Shown here: in pieces, positions 53,465-63,823 of the stretch | How positions within the stretch are numbered: the first letter of the stretch is position 1 | Layout of the letters: each line of letters starts with the position of its first letter | Origin: an uncultured Lachnospiraceae bacterium | Lineage (GTDB): Bacteria > Bacillota > Clostridia > Lachnospirales > Lachnospiraceae | NCBI GenBank assembly: GCA_900554415.1 | Contig: USGU01000005.1 | Span: 27,017 to 91,016 of the forward strand | Length of the DNA stretch: 64,000 bases | Reading direction: 5' to 3' | Program-made: the position numbers and the translations under genes | The notes under the pieces: model-generated | Databases searched by the model: none | What the model was told of the DNA's origin: nothing | What the model saw: only the letters and a program-made list of their open reading frames with translations

Positions 53465-56400
53465 TTACTCTACGCTCTTCAAAGATTCCACCATATCTAT
53501 CTTTTTCAGCTTATAATGCATCAGCCAGTTAATCATCATAGAAAACAGTACCGTAAGTCCGCCTGCATACAGGTAACTGAGCGGATGAATCACTCTGCCA
53601 AACATAGCTGCACTGACTTCCACAGTCACAATGATAAACTGGTGCAGGAATTTTCCAAGCACGGCACCTACAAGTACACCAATCAGTGTCAGAATCACAT
53701 TTTCCCGGAATACATAGGAACTGACTTCTCCATCGTAAAATCCAAGAACCTTCAAGGTGGCAAGCTCCCGCTTGCGCTCCGCAATATTAATGGTATTCAG
53801 ATTATAGAGAACCACAAACGCAAGCATACCTGCCGAAATGATCAATACAATCGTAACAAGATTCAAGGTTTCAAGCATGCCATCCAGAGTTTCTTTCGTA
53901 GCTTCTGTATAGCTTACATTCAGAACACTGTCATATTTTAGAAGCTGTTCACCGATGCTGGCAATCTCTGAATCTTTTCCATCCTTCACCTTATACATAA
54001 TACAATTATACCGCGGTGGTGCCTGATATAACTCTTCATATACCGACTCAGACATATAGAGATAATGGCCCAAATAGTTCTCACAGATTGCCTGAATCTG
54101 GACTTCTTTGTCTCCCTTATCTTCATCCTCAATCGTAATGGAATCGCCTACACCCACATCCAGCATATCCGCTATTTTTTCTGTGATAATCACTCCGGAT
54201 TCTTCCAGTGAATAGACCTCTTTCGATGTTCTGCTGTGGAAGCTGAAGAAAGTATCAAGGTCTGCTCCCTCTTCCGGTACCGTCAGATAAAGACTTTGTA
54301 CACCCGCATCTGATTTCACATCCACTTTCTGCATTCTGCCCTGCATATAAGCTTCCAGTGCATCCTGGTTTTCCAATTCATTCAAAATATTCTTCTGCTC
54401 GTCCGGATAGGCTTTATCATCCGCATAAACCGATGCATCATAGAACTGGATTTCATTATACTGAATCGTTGCAACATCATAGATACAGTCCTTCAGCCCA
54501 AATCCAACCAACATAAGTGCCATGCTTCCACTGATTCCAAATACTGTCATAAAGAACCGCTTCTTATACCGGAACAGATTACGAACCGATGATTTCCATG
54601 TAAAATTCAAATGCTTCCACAGAATCGGAATCCGCTCCAGCAAAATGCGTTTTCCCACCTTCGGTGCCGGTGGCCGCATCAGTTCTGCCGGCTGCGCCAG
54701 CAACTCCTTATAGCAGGCAAATACCGTTGCCGCAAGAATGCAGCACACCGCAATCAGCGTAGCCATCAGTCCGTGATGCAGATTATAAGGAATCGAAACA
54801 TCCGGTATATGCGTGTACAGAATTTTATAACTGACTACAATAATGTATGGGAATATCTTTTCTCCAATCAAAACTCCCACGACACTTCCGCCTACGGCAG
54901 CCAGTAATGCATAAGAAATATATTTTTTTGCAATTACACCTTTGCTGTACCCGAGAGCTTTCATGGTTCCTATCTGGATTCTCTGTTCTTCTACCATTCT
55001 GGTCATACTGGTTAAGCTGATAAGTGCCGCCACAAGGAAGAATAACACCGGGAATACCTGTCCAATGGCTTTCATACGCTCTGCATTCTCGCCGTACCCT
55101 TCATATTCGACTACTGCTTCATCTCTGTCCTGCACATACCATTTTGGATTTTCTACTTTGGCAATCTCTGCTTTTGCATCTGCCACATCCTGCTTTGCAG
55201 AAACAAGCTGTGTCTCACCGTCCAGAATCTGTTGTTCCCCGGAATCCAATTTCTCCATGGCAGTCCGGGCACCTTCTTCATATTCTTCATATCCTTCTGC
55301 CAGCTGTTTCTGTCCCTGTACAAGGCTCGCTCTTCCACTTGCAAGAGTCTGTTCCTTCTCTTTCAGTGTACTCCATGCTTCATCTATCTGTCTCTGACCT
55401 TCATCAAGCTGGGCTTTCACCGCATTTAATGCTTCCCGTCCTGCAGCAATCTGTTGTTTCCCTTGCTCGATTTCTGTTCCCTTTTGTAAAAATGCTTCCC
55501 TCTGGCTCTGAAGTTCTTTCTCTCCTGCTTCCAGTTCCGCAAGTCCGCTGTCAAGCTGGGCAATTCCCATATTTACGGATTCCAGAGAAGTACGTAAGCC
55601 TGTCAGCATCACCTGCTCTTCTTCCGTAAGCCCGGTCTCGGATTCTTTTGCTTCCAGTACTGCAATCTGATTCTGAAGTTCTGTCTGCTGCTTCACCATC
55701 TCTGCCTTCTGGTTCTGAAGATACTTCGTATTCTCTGCGATTGCCTGCTCCTTCTGAGTAAATATCTGCATGGTGCTGTCATACGCGTCCTGATACTGTT
55801 TTTCTCCATCCAGCAGTTCTTTCTCACTGCTGTCCAGTTCCTGCACCTGAGACTCATACTGCGCTTTTCCTGCATCCAGACTTGCCTGCTCCTCTGTAAG
55901 CTTCTGCTTTGCAGATTGCATCTGGGCTTCCCCATCCGTAATCTTCTGCTTTGCCTGATTTAATTCTGTCTCAGACTGCACCAGCTTCTGTCTCGCTTCT
56001 GCCAGCTTCTTCGCTGTCTGACTTCTTGCATCCGTCAGTTCATTTTTCGCCTCTTCCAGCTCATCTGTTTTTTCCGAAATTGTCTGCTCTGCGTCTTTCA
56101 GTTCCTCTTCGGCTTCTGCCAGAATATCTGCTTTTCTTATCTCACAGCGTTCTTCTTCAATTCCTGTGATTTTTTCTTTCACTGCTGCCACTACATCGTC
56201 ATACGCACTGGTAAATACTACGGCATCTTTCGCATTTTCCACTGCTACATAAATTTCGGTAAATACGTCCATCTGAAATGTAGAAGCCGGAACTACCAGA
56301 AATCCATTCACTTCTCCATTTCCAACCTGACTGGTTCCGCGCCCCACTGCAATATACTGAGGATTCTCGCCTGCACCTACAATCGTGAAGGTATCTGTGG

Positions 56401-56890
56401 CAAGACTCTCCTTCAAATCCGTGTCATCCCCGGAACAGACAGTAATCTTGTCGCCTATCTGCAGATTATATTTTTTCAGAAAATCTTCGTCAGCCAGACA
56501 TTCATCTGCTTTCTCCGGCATGCGCCCCTCTGTCACTTCCGTTTCATTAAACTTTTCCGGCTGTGCCATAATATGTATGACTTTCTCCGTATCCTCTACC
56601 GAGCAGAGCACATCCTTACTGTATGTCCCTTCTGCATATTCCACACCTTCTATCTGCGAAATAGCATTCACATCTTCTTCCGTCAGTCCCATGGTTCCCG
56701 TGACTTTGATATCTTCCAGATTGGTCCGATCAAAGAAAACATCACCCGAATAACGCATATCCGGCTCCGAAGCCCGGATACCGGAATAGAATGCCACACC
56801 TAAAGCTACGATGAAAAAGATAGAGATAAATCTGCCCAGTGTTTTGCGGATTTCCACAAAGAATTCCTTTCGCAATACATTTTTCTTCAT
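53465..56890 (-). CDS. FtsX-type ABC transporter permease with long coiled-coil insert
   Basis: An 1141-residue permease. Order: membrane segment 1 (residues 20-40), extracytoplasmic domain, then about 300 residues of coiled coil (about 260-590) made of Glu/Gln/Lys-rich heptads such as AEEELKDAEQTISEKTDELE, then two FtsX domains with three membrane segments each (about 620-760 and 1010-1130) separated by a MacB_PCD-like domain. It partners with the ATPase encoded 13 bases upstream. Family members export or act on envelope substrates; the substrate is unknown. The start at 56890 has a GGGGTG site. Confidence 0.88.
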   Translation of the reverse strand: MKKNVLRKEFFVEIRKTLGRFISIFFIVALGVAFYSGIRASEPDMRYSGDVFFDRTNLEDIKVTGTMGLTEEDVNAISQIEGVEYAEGTYSKDVLCSVEDTEKVIHIMAQPEKFNETEVTEGRMPEKADECLADEDFLKKYNLQIGDKITVCSGDDTDLKESLATDTFTIVGAGENPQYIAVGRGTSQVGNGEVNGFLVVPASTFQMDVFTEIYVAVENAKDAVVFTSAYDDVVAAVKEKITGIEEERCEIRKADILAEAEEELKDAEQTISEKTDELEEAKNELTDARSQTAKKLAEARQKLVQSETELNQAKQKITDGEAQMQSAKQKLTEEQASLDAGKAQYESQVQELDSSEKELLDGEKQYQDAYDSTMQIFTQKEQAIAENTKYLQNQKAEMVKQQTELQNQIAVLEAKESETGLTEEEQVMLTGLRTSLESVNMGIAQLDSGLAELEAGEKELQSQREAFLQKGTEIEQGKQQIAAGREALNAVKAQLDEGQRQIDEAWSTLKEKEQTLASGRASLVQGQKQLAEGYEEYEEGARTAMEKLDSGEQQILDGETQLVSAKQDVADAKAEIAKVENPKWYVQDRDEAVVEYEGYGENAERMKAIGQVFPVLFFLVAALISLTSMTRMVEEQRIQIGTMKALGYSKGVIAKKYISYALLAAVGGSVVGVLIGEKIFPYIIVVSYKILYTHIPDVSIPYNLHHGLMATLIAVCCILAATVFACYKELLAQPAELMRPPAPKVGKRILLERIPILWKHLNFTWKSSVRNLFRYKKRFFMTVFGISGSMALMLVGFGLKDCIYDVATIQYNEIQFYDASVYADDKAYPDEQKNILNELENQDALEAYMQGRMQKVDVKSDAGVQSLYLTVPEEGADLDTFFSFHSRTSKEVYSLEESGVIITEKIADMLDVGVGDSITIEDEDKGDKEVQIQAICENYLGHYLYMSESVYEELYQAPPRYNCIMYKVKDGKDSEIASIGEQLLKYDSVLNVSYTEATKETLDGMLETLNLVTIVLIISAGMLAFVVLYNLNTINIAERKRELATLKVLGFYDGEVSSYVFRENVILTLIGVLVGAVLGKFLHQFIIVTVEVSAAMFGRVIHPLSYLYAGGLTVLFSMMINWLMHYKLKKIDMVESLKSVE

Positions 56891-56903
56891 ACGCACCCCA
56901 TCC

Positions 56904-57608
56904 TTACCATTCAATCGTTTCTACCGGAACCGGATTCGGATTCAAAGTAATCTCGGCAACTTTTCCGTTCTTCATGCGGATTACCCTGTCTGCCATCGGT
57001 GCTATCGCAGAGTTATGGGTAATCAGAATGACCGTCATTCCTTTTTCACGACAGGTGTCCTGCAAAAGCTTTAGGATTGCCTTTCCTGTATTATAATCCA
57101 GCGCACCTGTCGGTTCATCACAAAGTAATAATTTCGGATTCTTCGCCAGTGCCCTCGCAATAGACACTCTCTGCTGCTCTCCACCGGAAAGCTGGGCAGG
57201 GAAATTGCTTTTCCGCTCACCTAAGCCGACTTCATTAAGCACAGTTGCTGCATCCAACGGGTCTTTACAAATCTGTAATGCCAGTTCTACATTCTCAAGC
57301 GCTGTCAGATTGGGAATCAGGTTATAAAACTGAAACACAAACCCAATGTCATCCCTACGGTACGAGGTCAGTTTCTTCGCATTGTATTTTGCCACATCAT
57401 TTCCATCAATCCATACTTCTCCGCTTGTGGCACTGTCCATACCGCCCAGAATATTCAGCACCGTGGTTTTTCCTGCTCCACTTGGACCAACCACCACTGC
57501 AAATTCACCTTTCTTCACCGTAAAATTAATTCCATCAGCCGCTGCGATTTCCACTTCGCCCATCTGATACACCTTGCGGACATCCCGCAATTCTACAAAT
57601 TCAGCCAT
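56904..57608 (-). CDS. ABC transporter ATPase (LolD/MacB-type)
   Basis: A 234-residue ATPase that drives the FtsX-type permease behind it. Walker A GPSGAGKTTVLNIL, Q-loop VFQFYNLIPNLT, signature LSGGEQQRVSIARAL and Walker B LLLCDEPTGALD are intact. I start it at 57608 (MAEFVELRDV), which has GAGGTG nine bases upstream; a longer frame lacks support. Confidence 0.93.
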   Translation of the reverse strand: MAEFVELRDVRKVYQMGEVEIAAADGINFTVKKGEFAVVVGPSGAGKTTVLNILGGMDSATSGEVWIDGNDVAKYNAKKLTSYRRDDIGFVFQFYNLIPNLTALENVELALQICKDPLDAATVLNEVGLGERKSNFPAQLSGGEQQRVSIARALAKNPKLLLCDEPTGALDYNTGKAILKLLQDTCREKGMTVILITHNSAIAPMADRVIRMKNGKVAEITLNPNPVPVETIEW

Positions 57609-57664
57609 TTTCTTCACCTCTTTTTTGCTAAAAATCCCCTCTTTTTTCTTTATTTTCATAGTCG

Positions 57665-58858
57665 TTAATAGTTGTTGTAATAATAACTATTAAAAAAGCC
57701 TGCGTAATCTTCCGATTCTATAATCTCACTCGGAACAAGGCTCACCTTCATTCCTGCAATGTCTACCGTGACGCCTTCCGGCAGAACTATATTCTTCAAT
57801 TCCCCTGCAAATCCGGAATCCCTGTCACCAAGAAGCATTCCACAATACTTCTGATATCCATCCTTATCTTCCACTGTATAGTCAAAGATACCAGAACCAG
57901 ATTCGCACACAACATTATAAACTCCCGGAATGACATCCTTTCCTACTTCAAAGGATTCCGTTACTTCATAGGACTGGGTATTCGGATTGGAAACGGAATG
58001 CAGCTCATCGGTCTGTGCATTTTCACTATGCAGCCTCAATGTTCCACGTCCCTCAGTTTCCAATACTGCGCCTTCATAAACGCGCAAATCCTCCATGTAT
58101 GTCGTGTCATTCACATTCAAATACTCATGGATATAAATACTGTTGTCAGGATCATCTAAGAATAGTTCCATATAAGAATTTTGTTCATTTCCGGTTTCCG
58201 GCATAAACACTACCTCATAACTTCCTTCCGGAATATGAACACCGCCTTTGTAAACACCTGCTGTCAAATCAATTTCATAAGTGTCCCCTACATCGGAAAG
58301 TTCCCTTTCTGCGTATTCATATGGGTCATAATCAACTTCCGTCTCAGGCGTATTCTCCTCCCAGAAATAATCATTATCTGAATTCCACTCATCGAAACGG
58401 TTTCGAATCGCACCGAAAAGGGAAGAGCAAATCGATAACAGGATGATAAACGTAATCAGTTTTCCACCAAATGAACGTTTCCTCTTCTCTTTGTTCTGAG
58501 ACGAAGATGTGGAAGACTGGTAAGTCGGTGACTGGTAGGTCGATGTCTTATAAGTAGAAGACTGATACGTGGATGATGCATTTCCGGCAGACTGATAAGT
58601 CTGGGAGGTTGTCTTCTTTGCCCCTTGTTTTCTTGCTTTTTCTGCCTTCTTCTCCTGATTTATCCACTCTCTGGTAACTGTCTTGCCCGCCATTGGATTC
58701 TCATTATCCTTATGTATATGGGTCATACTTTCTCCCGGATGGTGCGTACTTCCGCTGGAAATATAATTGGCATCACTCTTGGAATTGTCCAGTCCACATT
58801 CGGTACAAATATTTCCTCTGAGCTTTCCTCCACATAAAGAACATCTTTTTTCGAACAT
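57665..58858 (-). CDS. Zinc-ribbon membrane protein of unknown function
   Basis: A 397-residue protein with an N-terminal zinc ribbon (CSLCGG, CTECGL), a Lys-rich stretch, a low-complexity run built from T-Y-Q-S units (about residues 88-122), one membrane segment (KLITFIILLSICSSLFGAI) and a C-terminal domain outside the membrane with two similar halves (GVYKGGVHIPEGSYEVVF and VGKDVIPGVYNVVCE). It lies just before the ABC ATPase gene and probably belongs to that exporter operon. I do not recognise the outer domain. Confidence 0.82.
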   Translation of the reverse strand: MFEKRCSLCGGKLRGNICTECGLDNSKSDANYISSGSTHHPGESMTHIHKDNENPMAGKTVTREWINQEKKAEKARKQGAKKTTSQTYQSAGNASSTYQSSTYKTSTYQSPTYQSSTSSSQNKEKRKRSFGGKLITFIILLSICSSLFGAIRNRFDEWNSDNDYFWEENTPETEVDYDPYEYAERELSDVGDTYEIDLTAGVYKGGVHIPEGSYEVVFMPETGNEQNSYMELFLDDPDNSIYIHEYLNVNDTTYMEDLRVYEGAVLETEGRGTLRLHSENAQTDELHSVSNPNTQSYEVTESFEVGKDVIPGVYNVVCESGSGIFDYTVEDKDGYQKYCGMLLGDRDSGFAGELKNIVLPEGVTVDIAGMKVSLVPSEIIESEDYAGFFNSYYYNNY

Positions 58859-58880
58859 GCTGCTTCCTCCTTTCGTGTCT

Positions 58881-60155
58881 CTACTCTGTAGGTCTGTTTA
58901 CATATTTATTTTCTGTTTTTGAGTACACAATCGTCTGCGCATGATACAGACTCTTATAGCCGGAAATCAGGTAGCTCACTGCAATTATCACGCAATAATA
59001 TGGCATTCCCGCAAATCCAAACAGTTCTGCTGCAATCAGCATAGAGCTTACCGGACAATTAGTCACTGCACAAAAGACTCCTACCATTCCACATCCTGCA
59101 CATAAATTTGCCGGCAGAGACAGAATCGGAGATAAGGCAGATCCAAGGGTTGCCCCGATAAATAAAGAAGGAACGATTTCGCCGCCTTTAAATCCGGAAC
59201 TCAAAGTAAAGCATGTGAAAATCATCTTCAACAAGAACCGTTCCGGACTTTGTACATTTACAAAACTGTCCTTCAAAATGGCTTCGCCAAGTCCCAGATA
59301 GTCACTGGTATGTAATAAAAGTGCAAGTAAAATCACTGCCACTCCGCCTGCCATCACACTCAGATACGGATTCGGGAACCACTTTCCGAATAAATCTGCA
59401 CTTTTATGAAGCAGCATGCAGAACAGAATCCCTGCTACAGCAAAAAGCACTGCAAGTAAAATTGCTTTCAGACAGTTCACGCTGTAAAATGACGGAACTT
59501 CTTCAATCAGATATGGAATCTTCAGCGTACGTACCTTTAACAACACCGAAACATATTCCCCGATAAATGCGGAAAATACACATGGCACCAAAGCACCGTA
59601 ATACATCACACCTACACTTGTCACTTCCATCGGGAAAATAGCAGCCGCCATAGGGGTTCCAAATAAAGCGGCAAAGGCGGCACTCATTCCAGACAACATT
59701 ATGATTTTACGGTCACTTTCATTTAACTTCAGAATCCGTCCGAAAAAGCTTCCCACACTTGCTCCAAACTGAAGGGCTGCGCCCTCTCTTCCAGAAGAAC
59801 CACCAAACATATGAGTAACCGTAGTTGCAATCAAAATAAGTGGTGCAATAACTGACGGCATTTTCCCTTTCGGTGTACGGACAGTATCTAATACCATGTT
59901 CGTGCCCGAATTCTTCTCCTGACCTCCAATCTTATATAAATAAACCACCAGCATACCTCCCAGCGGCAGTCCAAGTATCATAAATGGATGCCCAATCCGG
60001 AATTCGGTAACCAAACTGATCACATGTGCAAATCCACTGGCAATCACACCCACAACACTACCAACAAGTGCTGATAACACAATCCACTTTACCAGTGTCT
60101 TTAAAAAATTTTGTTCTGATTTCAAAGTTTCTTCCAGTTCCTCTTTCATGCTCAT
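58881..60155 (-). CDS. CLC-family anion exchanger, possibly fluoride type
   Basis: A 424-residue CLC membrane protein. The gating Glu is kept in GSSGREGAALQFG. The first filter motif, GSGIP in chloride CLCs, is replaced by NSGTNMV, and the third filter region reads GFKGGEIVPSLFIG rather than the GxFxP form; both recall CLC-F fluoride/proton antiporters. No fluoride riboswitch is visible in the 33 bases before it, because it follows glpK directly. A plain chloride exchanger is the alternative. Confidence 0.8.
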   Translation of the reverse strand: MSMKEELEETLKSEQNFLKTLVKWIVLSALVGSVVGVIASGFAHVISLVTEFRIGHPFMILGLPLGGMLVVYLYKIGGQEKNSGTNMVLDTVRTPKGKMPSVIAPLILIATTVTHMFGGSSGREGAALQFGASVGSFFGRILKLNESDRKIIMLSGMSAAFAALFGTPMAAAIFPMEVTSVGVMYYGALVPCVFSAFIGEYVSVLLKVRTLKIPYLIEEVPSFYSVNCLKAILLAVLFAVAGILFCMLLHKSADLFGKWFPNPYLSVMAGGVAVILLALLLHTSDYLGLGEAILKDSFVNVQSPERFLLKMIFTCFTLSSGFKGGEIVPSLFIGATLGSALSPILSLPANLCAGCGMVGVFCAVTNCPVSSMLIAAELFGFAGMPYYCVIIAVSYLISGYKSLYHAQTIVYSKTENKYVNRPTE

Positions 60156-60188
60156 TTCCCCTTTACTGTTCTTCTTTATTCTATTATA

Positions 60189-61685
60189 TTAATCCTCTTT
60201 CGCCCATCCAAAAGCGTACTTTACTGCCTTATTCCAGCCTTTGATTTTCTTTTCCCGTTCTTCTTCTCCAATCAAAGGTTTAAACGTCTTATCAATAGCC
60301 CAGTTCTGCACTACTTCTTCCTTATTCTTCCAATATCCCACTGCAAGTCCTGCAAGATAAGCGGCTCCCATTGCTGTAGTCTCCACACACACTGGTCGTG
60401 CCACCGGTGCACCGATAAAATCCGCCTGGGTCTGCATTAAGAAATTATTGGCGCTTGCGCCTCCATCAACCTTGAGCGCGGAAAGCACAATGCCTGAATC
60501 TGCTTTCATTGCAGAAAGCACATCATTTACCTGATATGCAATGGACTCCAGAGTTGCACGAATCACATGATATTTATTTACACCACGGGTAAGCCCCACA
60601 ATGGTTCCTCTTGCATACTGATCCCAGTGCGGCGCACCAAGTCCGGTAAATGCAGGCACTACATAACAGCCATTGGTATCTTCTACTTTTAGTGCCATCT
60701 CTTCCGACTCTGCTGCCGAATCGATTAAATGCATTTCATCCCGCAGCCACTGAATCGAAGCTCCTGCCACAAAAATAGAGCCTTCCAGTGCATAGTAGAC
60801 TTTTCCGTCCAGTCCCCATGCAATGGTCGTCACCAGACCATTTTCTGAGAAAACCGGCTTTTCTCCTGTATTCATCAATAAGAAACAACCCGTTCCATAC
60901 GTATTCTTCGCCTCACCTGCATGGAAACAGGTCTGTCCAAACAATGCAGACTGCTGGTCTCCGGCTGCTCCTGCAATCGGAATCTCCCCGCCAAAGAAGG
61001 ACGCATCCGTCATGCCATATATACAGCTAGACGGCTTCACTTCCGGCAGCATCTGCTTTGGAATATCCAGCTCTCTTAAAATATTTTCATCCCACTCCAA
61101 TGTATTAATATTAAACATCATTGTCCGGGAAGCATTGGAGTAATCCGTCACATGCACTGCTCCTTTGGTAAGCTTCCAAATCAGCCATGTCTCCACGGTT
61201 CCAAATAAAAGCTCCCCACGCTCTGCACGCACTCTTGCACCTTCTACATGGTCCAGAATCCATTTTACTTTCGTTGCAGAAAAATAAGCATCAATCACCA
61301 GCCCTGTCTTTTTCCGGAAGAACTCGGTCAATCCTTTTTCCTTCAGCGAATCACAATATTCCGAAGTTCTTCTGCATTGCCACACAATGGCATGGTACAC
61401 CGGTTCTCCTGTATTCTTATCCCATACAATGGCTGTCTCTCTCTGATTCGTAATTCCAATGGCAGCAATGTCCGCTGCTGTGGCACCAATCTTCGTCATT
61501 GCCTCTACTGCCACACCAAGCTGACTTGCCCAGATTTCGTCCGCATCATGCTCTACCCAACCTGCCTTTGGAAAATACTGCTTAAATTCTCTTTGGGCAA
61601 CACTACAAGGTCTGCCTGATTTATCAAATAAAATACACCGGTTGCTGGTCGTTCCCGCATCCAATGCCATGATATATTTTGCCAT
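60189..61685 (-). CDS. glpK: Glycerol kinase
   Basis: A 498-residue FGGY-family kinase that makes glycerol-3-phosphate. N-terminal ATP motif LDAGTTSNRCILFD (canonical DQGTTSSR), IGITNQRET, the central substrate loop WLIWKLTKG, and the C-terminal GGASANNFLMQ are present. No glycerol facilitator (glpF) or dehydrogenase is adjacent. It starts behind an unusually purine-rich AGGAGGAGG site 34 bases after the helicase stop. Confidence 0.94.
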   Translation of the reverse strand: MAKYIMALDAGTTSNRCILFDKSGRPCSVAQREFKQYFPKAGWVEHDADEIWASQLGVAVEAMTKIGATAADIAAIGITNQRETAIVWDKNTGEPVYHAIVWQCRRTSEYCDSLKEKGLTEFFRKKTGLVIDAYFSATKVKWILDHVEGARVRAERGELLFGTVETWLIWKLTKGAVHVTDYSNASRTMMFNINTLEWDENILRELDIPKQMLPEVKPSSCIYGMTDASFFGGEIPIAGAAGDQQSALFGQTCFHAGEAKNTYGTGCFLLMNTGEKPVFSENGLVTTIAWGLDGKVYYALEGSIFVAGASIQWLRDEMHLIDSAAESEEMALKVEDTNGCYVVPAFTGLGAPHWDQYARGTIVGLTRGVNKYHVIRATLESIAYQVNDVLSAMKADSGIVLSALKVDGGASANNFLMQTQADFIGAPVARPVCVETTAMGAAYLAGLAVGYWKNKEEVVQNWAIDKTFKPLIGEEEREKKIKGWNKAVKYAFGWAKED

Positions 61686-61719
61686 ATGCCTCCTCCTCGT
61701 ACTTCCACACGCTTTTTCT

Positions 61720-63756
61720 CTAGTTTACCACGAACACCCCCAATTCGTGAAGTGCCCTTGTTGCACAAATATACAAATACTGCTTATAAAAAGCATGGTC
61801 TTTGTCTCCGCCAAGTACAAATACCTGGTCAAATTCCAGACCCTTTGCCAGATAATAGGTCGTGACCGTAATGCCTTTCTTAAATGCCGAAGTATCCCGG
61901 TCAATATAATGAACATCTTCCCTGCGTTCTTTCAGAAAGGCATATGCCTCCAGCGCCTCTTTCTCCGTCATTGTCAATATGGCTGCTGTCTCATACCCAT
62001 CTTCATAGCCATCTGTTCCCAGATGAACCTTTTCCAGAATCTGTTCGAATGCCTGCATCTTATCGGTCCGTATTTCTTCCACGGCTTTTCCATGCCGCTC
62101 CAGATAATGGACGCCCTCCACGCCCGTAATCTGCTGTGCATATGTTGCAATTTCCAGCGTGTTCCGGTAACTGTCTTTCAATTCAATGACACGTAAGCCC
62201 TTTTTCCCAAATAATTTGGGTAAAAACCGAAGCACATCCTGTTCCTTGGAATCAATGCTCTGCGCCCTGTCACCAAGTATGGTCATTTTACAAGGGAACA
62301 GCTCTTTCAAAATCACATATTGTAAATAAGAATAATCCTGCATTTCATCGATTACCAGATGACGGATATCCCTGTGCTGTCTGTTCTGACAAAGCCGGTA
62401 TTTCAGATATAAAACCGGATATACATCTTCATATTGTAAATAGCGCTCCGCCAGCGGAACCTCCGGCAATGTATCAAAGCCCTGTTCTTCCAGAAACCAG
62501 TTGTAAATCTCATAAATATCCCGGCTCTCATACATGGATAAAAATTTCTCACTTATGATTTCCAGTTCATCCTCGCGGAGACTTTTGCCGCACAAAGTCT
62601 CATATTCATCCACACAATATTCCATCACTGCTTCCATACGGTTCAGCATAGGAATCTCTGTAAATTTATAGAAATACAAAGTCAGCAGTTCCTCTGCACT
62701 TTTCTTCATATTTTTATATTCGATATCTTTAAAATCAATCAGACGGTCTTCTAACTGCACCAGAAATCCTTCCATCGCTCCGATAAAAGCGTCTGACTGT
62801 TTCCATTTGTACCGTTCTTCCTCTTCCGCGCTACGTCCATCCATACAATGTTCAATATAATGATACCGGTCATCGCAATCGGCTGCGATACCCTTCAGTT
62901 CACGATAGGCAAAAAGGTCAAAACTCACTTCCCGGATATTTTCTTCCCCAAGTTCTGGCAGAATATGGGAAATATAATCCGAAAATACACTGTTTGGTGA
63001 GAGCACAAGCACATTCGATGACTTCAGATTCTTTCTGTCATGATACAGTAAATATGCAATCCGGTGCAGTGCCACGGAAGTCTTCCCGCTTCCTGCTGCC
63101 CCCTGGATAATCAGGATTCGGTCCTTTGTATTACGGATAATAGCATTCTGCTCTTTCTGAATCGTCCGCACAATGTTCTTAAGCTGCACATCACTGTTCC
63201 CGCCTAATTCCTGCTTTAAAATGTCATCGTCAATTTTCACATCACTCTCAAACTCGTACACCATGCGGCCACTGCGAATCTTATACTGCCATTTTGCCGT
63301 AATTTCTCCGTTCATCCAGCCGCCCGGTGCTTCATAAGACGCTTCTCCTTTATCATAATCATAGAACAAACTGCTCACCGGTGCACGCCAGTCATAAATC
63401 AAAGGGACACTTCCCGACTGCTCTGCAAAATTTCCGATTCCTATATAAAATGCTTCCGCTTCTTCCTCATCCTCATATTGAAAATCTACGCTTCCGAAAA
63501 ATGGGGACTCCTGCATTTTTCTCAGACGTACCAGTTCCTTATCGTGCTCCTGCTTTGCATTTACCTGACTTAAGAGTGCCTGCTGATTATCAAAATTCTC
63601 ATAGCCATACTCGTCCATCTCATTATAATTTTCCCAATAATAGGAATTCATATTTTCAATGTCTTTCTGCACTTCCTGTACAGTCTTTCCAAGCTCTGTA
63701 ATCCGTTTTTCTATTTTTCCTGTTACCTGGGCAAGATAATCTGTTCCTCTTGACAT
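61720..63756 (-). CDS. UvrD-like helicase of the HelD type
   Basis: A 678-residue superfamily 1 ATPase. The long N-terminal antiparallel coiled coil (about residues 1-100), then YIGIGNF and YDWRAPVSSLFYD, are typical of HelD, the factor that removes RNA polymerase from DNA. Walker A IQGAAGSGKTSVALHR (near residue 220), Walker B LVIDEMQDYSYLQY and motif IV-VI equivalents (AKGLEFDQVFV) follow. The second ATG of a tandem pair at 63756 has the best spacing from AGGAGG. Confidence 0.9.
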   Translation of the reverse strand: MSRGTDYLAQVTGKIEKRITELGKTVQEVQKDIENMNSYYWENYNEMDEYGYENFDNQQALLSQVNAKQEHDKELVRLRKMQESPFFGSVDFQYEDEEEAEAFYIGIGNFAEQSGSVPLIYDWRAPVSSLFYDYDKGEASYEAPGGWMNGEITAKWQYKIRSGRMVYEFESDVKIDDDILKQELGGNSDVQLKNIVRTIQKEQNAIIRNTKDRILIIQGAAGSGKTSVALHRIAYLLYHDRKNLKSSNVLVLSPNSVFSDYISHILPELGEENIREVSFDLFAYRELKGIAADCDDRYHYIEHCMDGRSAEEEERYKWKQSDAFIGAMEGFLVQLEDRLIDFKDIEYKNMKKSAEELLTLYFYKFTEIPMLNRMEAVMEYCVDEYETLCGKSLREDELEIISEKFLSMYESRDIYEIYNWFLEEQGFDTLPEVPLAERYLQYEDVYPVLYLKYRLCQNRQHRDIRHLVIDEMQDYSYLQYVILKELFPCKMTILGDRAQSIDSKEQDVLRFLPKLFGKKGLRVIELKDSYRNTLEIATYAQQITGVEGVHYLERHGKAVEEIRTDKMQAFEQILEKVHLGTDGYEDGYETAAILTMTEKEALEAYAFLKERREDVHYIDRDTSAFKKGITVTTYYLAKGLEFDQVFVLGGDKDHAFYKQYLYICATRALHELGVFVVN

Positions 63757-63811
63757 CATTACCTCCTGGAATTATCTTTATCGTCAATGTCATAGTTTTC
63801 TATTTCTTCGT

Positions 63812-63823
63812 AACAGTATACCA
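63812..63823 (-). promoter_or_regulatory. Extended -10 promoter of the HelD-like gene
   Basis: Minus strand TGGTATACT (an extended -10 with TATACT at 63815-63820), about 60 bases before the start; the -35 region is weak. Confidence 0.5.
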
